Shown: positions 1 to 13,400 of the stretch, piece after piece
Numbering within the stretch: the first letter of the stretch is position 1
Layout of the letters: the number at the start of each line of letters is the position of its first letter
Assembly (NCBI GenBank): GCA_905250885.1
Contig: CAJNOQ010001517.1
Coordinates: 1-30,750 of the forward strand
Direction: 5' to 3'
Length of the DNA stretch: 30,750 nt
DNA from: Didymodactylos carnosus
Taxonomy: Eukaryota > Rotifera > Eurotatoria > Philodinida > Philodinidae
The notes under the pieces: model-generated
Seen by the model: only the letters and a program-made list of their open reading frames with translations
What the model was told of the DNA's origin: nothing
Databases searched by the model: none
Translations under genes and position numbers: made by a program

Positions 1-842
1 AAGAAAACTTATATTTTAAAGTGTGGTTTAATTTTCCGACTCCTAGCTGATCATGGTCGTGAGCTATTAATTAATTATTATTAATGGCATTTTCATTAAT
101 TAACTCATATCTCCGTCCAAAAGGCGCATGGGCCCAAACCAACTTGGGGTTTTTCACTGCTGACTATTCCCTACATGATGAAAATAGTCTGAGTCGAAAA
201 GCTTTTAATCACCTCGAGAGGTTCCTTCGTCAGTCATATGATTCAATCAATAACTGGTTTTTATTTATTCTTTTTAGCGTTTCTAATTGTTCGGTATGAT
301 TTTCTTAATGTCAAAAAAAAAATGTTTTTCTTTTCACTAACAATGCCAGATTTCTTTTTCATTTGCTCATCGGGATAATACTAAACTAATTTTACAAATT
401 TATTAAGTATCTAAGACAAAGTGAAATCAATTTTAAGTTTCGCACGATTATTGATTTTAGCATGTTTTTTTATTTTTTGCAAGTTAATTCTGCTGTAGCA
501 AGAAAATAACAAACAACCGACACGATTAACCTTTTATAAAAAGTTTTTTAGAATAATAGTATTACTTATTCACAATTACTCTTCTATGTATTTTGTTTAA
601 ATTTCTTGACTTGAATAGTAACTGAAGTGATGCATCAACTGTGAATTATAAGAAAGTAAAAATCTGACGAAATATTTTAATTTTAAAAAGATTTAAAAAA
701 TCATAGATACAAACTTTATTATAAAACATAATATTTCTATTATCATTCTTGTTTCACAGTATGTTGAATAACAGTTAACCGCTGTAATAATTTCTCTTTG
801 TAAGTTTTTCGTGCATAATAAATCAACATCTCTTTAATTTAG
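1..842. other. Intron or upstream non-coding sequence of the adhesion gene
   Basis: The stretch is AT-rich with many stops in all frames. It ends in TTTAATTTAG, a good splice acceptor at 841-842 in front of the first recognisable exon. An open frame of 71 codons at 84-299 shows no family resemblance and no splice signals tying it to the adhesion gene. I read the region as the last part of an intron, because the coding sequence at 843 enters in the middle of an Ig domain, so earlier exons must lie to the left of the window. Confidence 0.6.
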
Positions 843-1468
843 ATATGCTATACTTGAAGATGGTAGTTTATTGATTCGCGAAGCGTCAGCTAGTGATAGT
901 GGTATTTATACGTGTAATGCAACAAATAAATACGGTTTTGATAGTAGTAGTGGAACATTAAATGTGAAGCGAAAAACTCGAATACAAACAAAGCCAGGTG
1001 ATCAAGAAGTTAGAAGAGGTTACTATGCAATATTTCGTTGTACGGCTATAGCTGATGATAGTTTAACATACAGTATTGATTGGTACAAGGATGGAAGATT
1101 ATTAGCTTACACAGGTTAGCAAGCAAATGTATATTATTTTTACTATGGCGATGAAATGAAGTCTGAATTTTTCTCAGACACTAATCAGAAGAATAATAAA
1201 AGTATATATCCTTCTTTTACTCTTCTTCTAGGTCGATTTATTAAGGATACTGCTGATCAAAATACACTAAAAATTGTTGATGTTCAATTTGATGACGGTG
1301 GCTCCTATATCTGTCGTGCAAGTACAGAACTGGATTCAGATGATGCTAGTGCAACACTTGTCGTTCAAGATAGACCAAATAGGCCAAGAATAACCAGAGT
1401 AAATTGTAGTGGAACAACACAAAATAGTTTTGGACAACCTTTCGCAATTGTTAATTGGGAAGCAACCG
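843..1468 (+). other. Ig-domain exons of the adhesion receptor
   Basis: Exons 843-1114 and 1232-1468 are split by a 117-bp phase-1 intron. They encode the last strands of one Ig domain and a full following Ig domain, by family order Ig5 and Ig6. The full domain has the first cysteine in IFRCTA, the tryptophan in DWYKDG and the second cysteine in SYICRA. The first codon visible after the acceptor is TAT at 844, with one base of a split codon at 843, so the upstream exon must end in phase 2. The second exon also carries the first strands of FN3 domain 1 (NRPRITRVN). Confidence 0.88.
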
Positions 1469-4400
1469 GTAGGATATAAAATGTGTTTATTTTCGTAGAT
1501 GTATATAACTGATTTGAAAAAACTCATTTTCGATTAGTTTTTCGTTTATATACACTTTGAAAGTGCATTTTTAGGTGATAACAATGCTCGTATTCTTTAT
1601 TACGAATTACAATACAATACAACATTTACTCAAAGTGATTGGATATCTGTGCCTATAGAACAAAGACGGGAATCATATAATGAAATTCGATCACAGGATG
1701 GTTCAATAAGACTGGAACCGAAAACAACAGGTGAGAAATATCTTATTCTAAATAAGTTATTATCTTTATAATTCTTCTTAACTTTTTGTTTATCTAGTAT
1801 TTCGAACTACTCATCTTCCATCAAATCAAAACGATATTCGTGTTAGTCTTTCGTGTTGGGCTAATTATACGTTTCGTGTTATTGCTTATAATCGAGTTGG
1901 AGCAAGTAATCCTAGTCCAATAAGTGAGACAATGTGTACAACAACAACATGTCGACCACAACGAAATCCAGTCGGTGTTAAATCTTATACAACTCAATTT
2001 TCATTTTTAACCATTGAGTGGGATGTAAGTATTATTTTCTCTTTTAACTATATCTGTATTCTGCACACTGTTTATTGACTGTTAGAATAACAGTGCGTAT
2101 TTCAATTATATAGAGTTTAAGTATCAAACTGGTATATTTCACTAAATAGTATCACCTTATGCTAATCAAAAGCTGGCGTGTATATTAGAAATGGGAGTCT
2201 AACGATTATTTTATTAGAATGTGTTTGTGTGTGACACAGTCGTTTCTTGCCATTTAGTCAATGCCAGAAATAAAATGGAACTCACCGAAATTTTGGTATG
2301 AAGTTGGCTGGAAACGATTAGATCAGCAACCGCCAGGTCCATTTAGAACGTTAAGAATTGATCCTCCGCAAAATATCTTAGTTGTGCCTGATGTTGTTCC
2401 CAACGTTCGATATCAATACTATGTTAAAGCCTACAATCAACAACCTGGAGGTAATAGACCCTGTCGTAAAAAATATATGCGTCCATTAATAATGTATTTT
2501 GTTGCTCTATAGAAACAAATGGTGGAGATGCAAATGAACCGATTACTTATCATACAGCATTTTCTGGAGATTCCGGTAATTATCATCCCGAGCATTTTTA
2601 TTTTACAACAGCAACAACATCGCGATCGATGTTACTTTATCGGAAAAAAGCGAGACGGTGCCGACCAACGTATCGCTGCACAACCACTACCGTTCTGTAT
2701 ACCTAGAACTAGATTCTTCTGTTCTTATTATTGTCTTGAATTTTATTCTATATTTTCTATCCTATTGATTCTTTCAGATATTTTTGAAGAGTTTGCCTAA
2801 ATTACTTTTATCCTTACTAACTGAGCTATTATATGTAGACTAGAAACTCCTTGACTTATTTTTTAACGAAAAAATTCGTTGTCTAAAGTTATCTTAGTGA
2901 TAAAAAATTAAAGACGTTTGTAAATCTTATATTATGTTTATTTTGTTTTAAAAGAATAAAACTTCTTTAATAGAATCAGTCCCTATTATATGCATGTGTA
3001 ATAGAATAACATCATTGTTTTATCAGATAGTATCTTATTATACCACGTTATTTTTTGTGATGGCATGTGTCTCTTCTTTACCTTTCACTGCATGGTTCAC
3101 TTGTGTTTTTGTTTTATAGCACCATCATACATTCCAAGAAACTTTCGTGTTATAAACGTATTCGATGCAACGACAGTTCAATTTGCATGGGATCCACCAA
3201 TATTAATGGATGAACCAAACATCCGTGGCACTCTCAAAGGATATCAGGTTTTGCTATCTTGCTATTTTACTTTATGAAATGCATGCTAGCTACATATTTA
3301 GAAGCACGTTTCATTCTGACGCTTTTGAAAACTTAAGTAATTAACTCTGTAATTAATTTAGATCGAAGTATTTCGTGCGGATGATCCCGATAATTCTTTA
3401 CGTATCACTCGTGATATTTTACCAAATGCAACGATGACTACTATTTTCAATGCACCACCAAATTCTGATGTTTTAGCAAGAATCAGAATTGAAACAGAAC
3501 GATATCTTGGGCCAACTAGTCCGACGGTAAGCAAATAATCAAACACTAATAAAACACTTGTATTGTTTGTATTACTTTTCTCAGGTTCAATTTCCAACGC
3601 CTGAAGGTCGACCAGGACCTGTAACAAATTTAAGAGCTGTTCCATATAGCGGTAATGGTATTTATTTATTTTGGAATGCACCGGATGAGCCAAATGGACA
3701 TATTGAAGGTTATCAGATTGATTATAAAACAATTGAAAGGTAAGCAAAGAAAAGAATGAACAGCTAATAGGCTATATTTGAGAGAAGCAGCCATAATTGT
3801 CGAAGAAAATAACTATTTATTCTTTATTAGATAACATACTCTAAGTTTCGGTCTCTTCTAACAGTCATTTTCAAGAGAAATAACAATTCAACTTTTCTCA
3901 TTTTTAGTTGTAACGATACATAATCACGATAAAATCGCTAAGTAGACGGCTCATACTGCTGCCGGAATATATTTCTCTTGATTAATACTATTCAATTACA
4001 GCTAATATGCCCTTTTGACTGCTTTAATATTGTATTAAGAATTGTTGATACAGTTAGTCTGGCAATGAAGTGAGTTTTACAACCGCTTATCAGTTACTAG
4101 AAACTTAAATAGAACTCATTTGTGGAAGAATCAAAAGGAGATACCAGGAGCAATTTTGACCTTTCTCAAGGATGTCGTCAGGTAGTTTCCTTCGAGAAAG
4201 ATAATAGGTCTTCTGGTTTGGGGATGGAGTTGTGTTGCTTGTCGTGCCTTAATTCTGTCTTTCTTGAAGGAAACTACCTGACGAGATTATTTTAGTCCTA
4301 ATTGTCGACTGAGTCTCTCCTACCACTAATCGTTTGTACGAATGAGATATGGAAATTTTTGAATAGAATCAGTACCGCATTTACGACTGACAGTTCAAAA

Positions 4401-7400
4401 TTTTCAAAATCAGAAAAAAACCAGAAGACCTATTATATGCTCAATACTCACGAAATATTTACCTTTTATATAAATCTCCATCTTTCCCTTTCTCTGTAGT
4501 AGAAGAAAACGTCAGCTATTGCTGATGATGCCACTGGGTTCATGAAATGCACAAAATGTATCCTAGAAATGCTGAAAAATAAATTAAAATTAAGTAGAAT
4601 AAGAAGATAAACACGGATGGGTGGACAATTGATTAATTAATCTTTTTCTTTCACCAGCAAGCACATATGTACGTGCATCATCTTTGAAAAACAGCACAAA
4701 CGGACACATCTAACAACATCAAGAATAAATTGTCATTTTTCTTTGCTTGGCTTATATTTCGATTTTTATATCAGCGTTTTTTCCACAATATCCATGTTCT
4801 ACAGTGCATGTTTAAAAAAAGTTGAAAAACAGAAAGCGATTAGTAAAAACTCTAAAAAAGGTGTAATAAATCAAAAGAGTTGCCAACCTTGAATGCATTG
4901 GTTATTTTGTTCATTCACCGCGAATGAAGCGATGTAGAATATTTCCTCATCTCTTCTCATTTAGTTAGGTATTAATGTTTATCGTAAAAATTAGGATTAT
5001 TTATTATATGTTTCTTTACGATGTTTCCATCCGTGTCCTCCCGCTTCGTATACGACTGCAAGCCGGCAACATTTGACTATGCTCATCTTGTAGAGCGCGC
5101 CGAGTTATCTATATTTTCATGTTTTTCGCGTAAAAAAGAATCTTGTTTTTGAGAACCATGGCTCGCAGAAGTTGCTCTTTTCACATTAGGGAATCTCCGG
5201 AAGCTTGATTTTTCACTTCACTATAGGCTTTAAGATTTTTCGAATTGGCCGTTCGATAGAATACAAAAATTTGTACTTATGGTAAAATTTTCAACGTTAT
5301 AAGTTAAAAGGGCACCATACGCCTCGGGTCCAGGACAAATAGAAACAGCAAAAAACGACACTTTTATAAAAAGTCGATCAAAACTTATCTAAATCCCAAC
5401 TATTATATAGCCAAAATGTAGCGTAAACCTTGCCCTTTCTAACTGCAAAAGCATTAGTTTTTAACTGGTTTTGGTTTTTGAGTTTTAGGCTTCAGAAGAT
5501 GATCTGAGATTTCCAAATGTTCTCAACTTGAGAGTCGGCCCGCTCAAAAACTGGCCATCAAAATTTCTTGAAACTTTTTTCTAAAATGTATGAACCTACT
5601 ACAATAGTCCCCATATATCATTCGTACAAACGACCATTGGTAGGAAAAACCCAGTCGTCAACTACGATCAAAATGGTCCGCCTACATACATTTGTCATGT
5701 GCTTAAAATTCAGTTTTTTTCTGTTAGTTTCGACGAACTACAGGTAAGTTTTGTTGCTCAAGATTTTTACGGTATTAGTTTTCTGAAAAAAATTTAGGTT
5801 TTCCCAAATTTGCTAAGGAAAACCCGCTTTTTTTATTAAAAGCAACTTAAAAAACTACAAAAATAATTAAAAACAACTTTTTCAAGTAAATTGCTATTGA
5901 GAAAAGGAGGAGCCGAAGCAGATACACATATCACCATTAAAGACATGTTGAATCGACCTGAAACATTTCGCTTTGATTTGAAATTCACAATTCCTAAAAG
6001 CAGCACCCTAAGTCCCATATTTATGGGAAAATATAGCGAGTTTTCCTTAGCGAATTTGGAAAAACTTAGCCTAAAATTTTTTCAGAAAACTAATATCGTA
6101 CAAATTTTCAGCATCAAAACTTACCTATAGTTCGTCGAAACTAACAGAAAAAAATTGAATTTTAAGCGCACGAAAAAATGCATGCAGGTAGGCCATTTTG
6201 ATCCTAGATAGCGACTGGATCTTTCCTACCAGTAGTCGTTTGTACGACTTTTTATTAAAATATAGTTGACTTCCAAAGTTATCGGATATTAGCAGTGGAA
6301 TACACTCATGAGCGGTGAAAAAGAGAAAAGACACTATATATTTGAAAATACGAACCCCCACAATGCGTCCTTTCCACTATTTGACTTATAAAAGCAAAGC
6401 TACTAGGAACTCCAATTCTAGTAGTATTGCGTAGATACTAGAGAAGTCGGGCTACATGTTGAAGAAAATTCACTTTTTTCACAGGCTAACACTGAGACTG
6501 TAAGGAGAACTCTGTGCGTGACTGCCATCGCGATTAACTAGCACTATTTTGTTGTCTTGTTTATATGATGAACATTTTGTATAATATTTCCGTTTGTTTT
6601 GTTTATTTGATTTAGTATTGTTGCTGAACCTGGGAATGATTTTCCATCAATTGATATTCGAGATGAGTTTCGTCGAAATTATTTATTAGGTGGTTTAAAA
6701 CCGAATATAAAATATCGTATTCAAGTAAGAGCTCGAACATCTCGAGGTTTATCAGTATCTCCAGCAATAATTGAAATAACAACAAATCAAAGTTTAGGTA
6801 TTTGAAAATATTTGAATGAGAGAGCTGTTATTTTGAAAGCTTTCTTTTCTATTCTTAGTTCCATCGAAGCCCTCGTTTGTTATATCAGCAGTAGGAAACA
6901 CATTTTTCAATATATCGTTTAATCCAGATACAATGGCTGTGCCAGGCAGTGTATTTTTTGCACGTTACAAAGAAAATGATAAAGGTAAATGAAAATAACA
7001 AGAGAAGAAAATATTTCATAATGTAAACGAAACTACTTTTTTTATGTAGACGGTCAAGCGATATACAAGAAAACTTATGACGTTACAAATGAACGTACAA
7101 TAGTGATTTCTCCGTTAGATCCAGGTCGTGACTATTTCGTATTTCTGGTTGCTTCTGATGGAATTAAAAGTGAAGTGGAGAGTGATAGACAATATATTAG
7201 AACAAGAGGAATGGGTAAGTGTTCAAGTTTGTAGATTACACATGAAAAAACTATTCAAATTATGATTATTCAACGTTAGTCACTAATACTACATTGAAAT
7301 TCATTCCCTTGAAAATTTTTCGAATAAAAATAATAAATAATTATGCGAAATATGCGATATTAAGAATCATTTTTTTGAAAATGACTTTGAAAATCGAAAG

Positions 7401-10400
7401 TTAATAGCCAAGTTAAGAAGAGACTATTTAACACTATTTCGGTTGACACATTGGCCGGAAAAAATGGGCAATTATTATTTCTATTTCTTATTTCTTCGTC
7501 ACTATCATTCTATTAATTTAAAAAATATAAATTGAATAATATTTTTCTAATAGTTCAAATATATATTTTTATAGTATTTTTCGTATAGATCTGTATATAA
7601 CAAATGAGAGTCAATTACAAATTATCTGATTATCTAAAGGCACAGAACGAGATCATTTTGTTGTTTTTCTTTAATACCAAAATAATCTTATTATCTTTCG
7701 TAATAATCAACTCATCGTTTATTTTTCGCCTTCTTTTTTTTTATATCTCGTACAATGACATGGAATATAGACTTCAAAATAATGTTGTTTGTAGCACAAC
7801 ATTTTTAGCACGTGAGATTTAATGGAATTATTAAATGAATATTGATGATTGTCATCGTGGGTTCTTCAAACATCTTAGGTTGACTTTGAAACGAGATCAA
7901 CCGTTGCGTTTTAGAATTCTAAAAAAATATTAGAATTCGTCAAGGTTGAACATACTATAGCAATTTTTTTCTAATTCTTGTTTCACATAACGGATAGAAA
8001 TCCAATGTTATATTCTCTTAGGATAAAAAAAAAATAAAAAAGTCGACGAATAAAATATGATAAATCAAATCATCTCTTTTGTCTTTTTATCCATAACCAC
8101 TTTTGAACTTGTAATGTCATTTGTTCTTTTCTTTCATCTATCATCAGTAATAGCCCATAATTCTTGTTCTTTGTTTGATTCAATGTACTGTGTTAGCTGA
8201 TGCAAATATTTTCTACATCTGGTCTTACAAATGGAAAAGTTTTTCTGTTCTCTTTGACTTATTTATCCCCACTATTGTTAGCATGGATAGATATATAATA
8301 ATAATAATAATAATAATTGTAATTTGAGAAAAAGAAGAAATAGAGAGAGAAAAATAACAACAATAGACAAGGTTGAGCTAATGAAGTAACAAGAGTAAGT
8401 TGTATAAATGAAAAATGTAACATTTTTTTTTATTATATCATCTTGTACCATCTCTTTATACTGGATGAGAAAGAGAAATAAAGAATAATTGATATCTTTA
8501 ACGTTTAGTCGTATTAGCAGATATTTGTTGATGGATTCGACAATTCTATAGCTATGAAATCTCATTGCTAAACAATCATCTGAGCTTTGCATATACAACA
8601 AAAAACAAAAAAAATCATAGTTGGAGAAAAAACTAACACATATGTTTTGTATAGTAAAATATAATGTTCTACTATAAAAACATATTATCTGTTTAATCTG
8701 AAAATAATCATCAAGTTGTAATTCAGCGTGAGATAGTCAACTTCTTCGTCACATTTCTTTTACTTTTCTTCGCTAATTTTGTATTCAATGTTTTCGATGA
8801 AAAATTTTATGATTTTTTTTTTTTGAAACAAAGAATTTTAAGAGTTAAACTAAATATTCATCGTTTCTTTACATGTACTCAAATTTATTTAATATCTGAA
8901 TAATACTTTACTATTAATTGAGGCATCTCACCTACTATACATATATTTTTTCACTTGCTACTTAAATACAACTAATTTTTTATGCAAATAACCGTAAATA
9001 AGCGAAAGAAATGACCGCATCGCTGTTTCCAGTTATTGTTATTATAGCAGAAAAAAAAAAGTCGAGTCAAGAGGGAGAACTATACATAAACCATAGTCTA
9101 TATTCTATAGTAGCTATATTATTCGATACGAGAGAGAAAGGGAGAGAGAAAGAGAGAGAGAGAAATTGAAAATAGAGATCTTTTCTATTTGTTTAATTTG
9201 ACCGATGTGCATAACGTAACTAAACAACAAAAAGAAAAGGAAAATCATCTAATAATAATAAAAACCAAGTAGGATATAAGAAAATAAAGTCGATGATCTC
9301 CTTTTTTTTCTCTCATATATATTTTTTTTTTCCTTTGTATAGAAATGATAGAGCAACGGAAACACTTAAAGGCTTTTCTTTTTGTGTGTATATGTGTGTG
9401 TGTGTATAATCACATCAAACGTTTTTTAGGTTCTAAGAAATAATAATAATGATGATAATTGTTAACAATATATAATAAATTTATTCTAGTAATAGTGAGA
9501 TATAATGTTTGTTTGATTTCCTCATAAATATTAGTGTGTCTGTTTACAACTTAATTAACAATATGATATGATTCGTTTATGATCAATGACAAATGAGTTC
9601 TAACCAACAAAATAGATTTGAATATGTGTCGACGGATTCAAATACGATTATAAGTAATACAACAAAATCAGATTATCCAGTTGATCTTAATTGTACACTT
9701 CTAGACTGTTTTGGTGAGTTTAAATATCAAATATAAAAATAGATTTTTAAAATTTGTTCTAACTTGTTTTAAAAAAATATTAATATATATAATTTTAGTT
9801 AATTTTCTAGAAAAATATGCTTAACTAAAGGCGATGGTGTGTATGTGAACGCTTTTTTGTTATGATAAAAAAGTTCGTTGGTTTTTTTTTGCGATCCAGT
9901 AGCAGATTGTTTATTATAATAGTGAGATTTAGATAGTGATATACATTAAATGTACAATATCTCATTTTTCAACAACTCTACATTGAATAATCATTTAAAA
10001 TAGTCCATCAAATCTCTTTACTCTATTCTTTTATATTTACATTCTAAAATGCGTTCCACCTTTTTCATATCATTATATCTATATAAAATTAAACAATTTT
10101 ATGTATTCTAAATCAATTTCAACTTTGCATGTTCTATGTTGGATCGAATGATTACGCAATTCTACTATTTTTTTCGATTAGAATATATTCCCTCTGTCCC
10201 ATTTGCACTTTGTTGAAAGTATCCATTTTTTTTTCTCTCTCTTATATTGATTTGTTGGCATATATTGTCATCAGATTGAAGATATTATTCATTGAGTCTC
10301 TTTAACTCTTATACGTTTTTTTGGAAAAAGGCTGCTTATGACAAGTTATGTGATGACGTTAGTAAAACAAAAAATACATTAATATTATTTTTTTGCGTAT

Positions 10401-13400
10401 AAAAATACATTCTTTAGTTGAAGTGTACAGGAGAACAATAGTGGTAAAATCACGTGTATCTCTTGATACCACAGATGGAGAAATATTCTGTTACAAGTGG
10501 CAAATCTATGTTTTCTATTTCTCTCATCAGTTGAGGTGCACAAGTGTTAGCAGACTTATTTATAAGATTTTTATTTCAAGGTTAATTATATTGGAATAAA
10601 AATACATAGGCCAAATATCTTCTTCTGTTTGTTTTCTTCTGATACTCGCTCATTATATCATTGTGCAAACATTTTTTTTTCACAAATGATTGTACCGTGT
10701 GATGTGATTTCTAAGCCTTGATCTATTTTTATTTCTTTTTATTCTAGTATTTCATAGTATTGGAATGCTAGTTGATTAATTACTTTTTTAATGATCATTT
10801 GTCATTCTTCTAATATGTCGCAAATGACAAGTTCGACATTAGTTATTTTAATTTCTATTCTTTTCAGAAGAAAACAGAGCACCTGTCAGTTATATCTGTA
10901 TATATAAAATTTAAATATTTCCTTCTAATAATTGTTTCTATAGAAAATAGAGCACAAATTATTGTTATACGAAATATTTATTCCTAAATGGCATATTCTA
11001 CAATTTTTTCTATTGTATCCGCTTACGTTAAATGGAATGTTTTACATAGTTTTACAGTAAAATATCCCATTAAGTACTTTGAGATGATGATTTATATCAT
11101 ATTATTCAGTTTATTAGAGTGAGGTATTTTACAAAATATATTGTACAGAGAAAAAGTTGATTATATTAAATTATTGAGTTTCATCAACAACATATTCTAA
11201 TGTAGATGTGTGCAAAATACAGTTTAGTCGTCAAAGATGCATCATTTACATTTAAAGCCTCGAGAAAAAAATCCATCATACAAAAAAAATGACGAAACAA
11301 GACAGAAGTCGAATAGATCCGAGAGAAGGATACATTATTAGATTAATAAAGCATATTTCTGTGACTTATTGAATGCATTAGGACTCAAAAAGAAATAGAA
11401 CAAAATTTTGTTGCTATAGAATTTTGAACAGACAAAAACTGTTAGAAAAAAGTCTTAATAAAAAGAAAATTTCACAAGTTGACACCAGAAAATAGGTTTT
11501 ATAGTAAAGTTTCATTACTCTCAATGTCTTGTTTTTCAGAAAATTTTTTAATAATCATTTTTACTTTAAAAAAATGAGTTAACAATTAAAAACTTTATTT
11601 GCTTCTTCCTAGATCCTGGTACGAATATTACGAAATCAGCATGGTTTATCGGTACAATTATTTCACTTGTGGTATTAATTATTATTTTGGCTGTTGTTTG
11701 TGGAGTGATGAGAAAGAGAGGTGGAAAATATTCTGGTACGTACTATAAAGTCTACTGAAGAATACAGGGTTAAAAATAATATTTTACTTGGACTTAAATA
11801 AGAGTCTTTCAATGGATAATAAATCACTATTGCCGTTTATATACCCGCTTATTTTTTTCTTTATCTTATACTAATAGAAAATTGATTCATTTTTCATTTA
11901 TAAAGGAACATATTTAGGTAAAAATACTCAATTTTCGTATATCCTAAGACCATAGCAGTTGTAGTCGTTTGATTTGTGCATGTGTTTCGACTTTCATAAG
12001 TATTATCCCATTATATTTTTTTACCACCATTTTTGTTTTCCACTAAATTATAGCACCGATAAAAGACAAAATGGCTCAGTATGATGCGGGTAAACCAAAT
12101 AAAAAATCAGCATTATTCTAAAGCTTGGCTTACTCTCTTCAACAAAAACATTTCAATTACGCATAACTCTTATCACTATTCAAATCAAAGCTTTTGCCTG
12201 ATATTTTCATACTATCATAATTTTATATTTAAAAAATGCTTATGCTTTGTTTGACATGATGTCGATGCATATGGGGATTAACGTCATCAGTTTGTAGGGC
12301 TCGGCTAGTCCAAGTCCGAACTGTAAGATTTTTTCGGTGGACTCGGACCTGGATTTATGTTTTTGTATTTCGAATTGGATCGATTCAACTTTTAACATAA
12401 ATGAACAGAGAAATTTGCATTTTTTCAATATCAATATAGAATATATAGACGCAGATGTGTTACTGTCTTTACAAAAATTATTGGACTCGAAATGGACTCA
12501 GGACTCGGACTCGGACCCTCCACCGCACTCGCCCAGCTTTGCCAGTTTGCTACTAAGTTGAATTTGGTTGTATGATAAATTTTACCGAAGGTTCATCGGA
12601 GCTTTCTAGAGATCCAAGTTTCTGTAGTGAATATGAACATTTATATTAAAAGTCTGTCTTCATTGAATACGTTATAAAGTGTAGTGATAAATGGATCACA
12701 GTTGTCAGATTTCAAGTTATAAAAACTATTATACTTGTTTTTTTTTAATAAAAATCTTGCTTCACTTACACGCTGCATTCTCTTATAACGCTTATGAAAA
12801 ATTGTTTATTAACAAAAGTCATTGCTCTGCTGAATATTATGGATGCTTTCTTTTTTTGGTTATGATTTTTATTCAGGATTTGTCACTGAAAACATTATGA
12901 ATCTAACTTTTATTAAGTTTTAATCAAATAATAGAGGCATGCACACTGCATTGGGTCAGAAGTATGAATAATCTATCATGGTTGTTGCTTCTTAATATCG
13001 GTTGCTTATTATTCTTATTAAATATTGACCAGTTATCAAACTCTTAGAATGTTGTTTTGAAAAGCATGCAAATATTTTCAATTAATACTTGAATTGAGGA
13101 TTCGTATGTGTGAAAATTATTTTTTCATTTAGTTCAAGACAAAGAAACATTACATGGTCACGACTATGGTCAAGATGATGGGAAATTTTCAGAATATTAT
13201 CGAGCGTAAGTTGAAGAGATTTAATTGACCAATATTTATCTTAATGTTAAATGTTTATATTTTTTAGTCCAAGTGATGCATCAATTAAAAAGAGTACAAC
13301 ATCATTGGCTGATGGGCGCCAAGATGATGATCGGGATTCAATGGCCGAATTTGGTGATGGTCAAGATCGACAGTCTCGTTTTGCTGAAGATGGATCGTTT

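Larger units (their letters stand above)
3740..6615 (+). other. 2.9-kb intron rich in fold-back repeats
   Basis: The donor is AG|GTAAGC after the codon start AG (phase 2) and the acceptor is TTTAG|T, restoring a serine codon. Neighbouring introns of the same gene are mostly under 300 bp. The extra length comes at least partly from repeat insertions: a 27-bp-arm hairpin at 4175-4284, a second 19-bp inverted pair at 4201-4436, and a 0.6-kb fold-back element at 5611-6247. Coding-like frames inside it, such as 5836-6361 on either strand, fall in the repeat arms and are not genes. Confidence 0.75.
1575..7214 (+). other. Block of five fibronectin type III domains
   Basis: Ten exons from 1575 to 7214 complete five FN3 domains that began in the previous exon. 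Recognisable core signatures include YTFRVIAYNRVG (domain 1), VRYQYYVKAYN (domain 2), VQFAWDPP with LKGYQIEVF (domain 3), IYLFWNAPDEPNGHIEGYQ with IKYRIQVRART (domain 4) and RDYFVFLVASDG (domain 5). No Arg-Gly-Asp integrin motif is visible. Most introns are short and in phase 1, as is common for exon-shuffled extracellular modules. The exception in size is the 2876-bp phase-2 intron at 3740-6615 that splits domain 4 and is filled with inverted repeats. Confidence 0.88.
7215..11612 (+). other. 4.4-kb intron with simple repeats and a possible alternative first exon
   Basis: Phase-1 intron between the last FN3 exon and the transmembrane exon (donor ATGG|GTAAGT, acceptor CTTCCTAG). It contains an (ATA)n tract near 8294-8317, a GA-rich tract at 9130-9165, a (TG)n tract near 9383-9406, and a candidate exon at 9593-9713. 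Nothing resembling a transposase or an RNA gene was seen in the rest. It is by far the longest intron in the gene, at the boundary between the extracellular and membrane parts. Confidence 0.7.

Noticed and set aside
84..299. 71-codon open frame at the left edge
   Set aside because: No recognisable domain, no splice link to the adhesion gene, and length expected by chance.
2451..2518. Read-through of the intron after 2450 giving a truncated receptor
   Set aside because: The donor and the acceptor at 2512 are good and phase-consistent, and the downstream exons are clearly homologous, so normal splicing is far more likely.
3358..3747. 129-codon minus-strand open frame
   Set aside because: It is the antisense of two confirmed FN3 exons of the adhesion gene and the short intron between them.
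5836..6361. Open frames on both strands in the large intron
   Set aside because: They fall in the fold-back repeat and its flank, and show no transposase motif.
8278..8601. 107-codon minus-strand open frame
   Set aside because: Partly made of the (ATA)n tract, rich in Leu and Ile from simple sequence, no domain.
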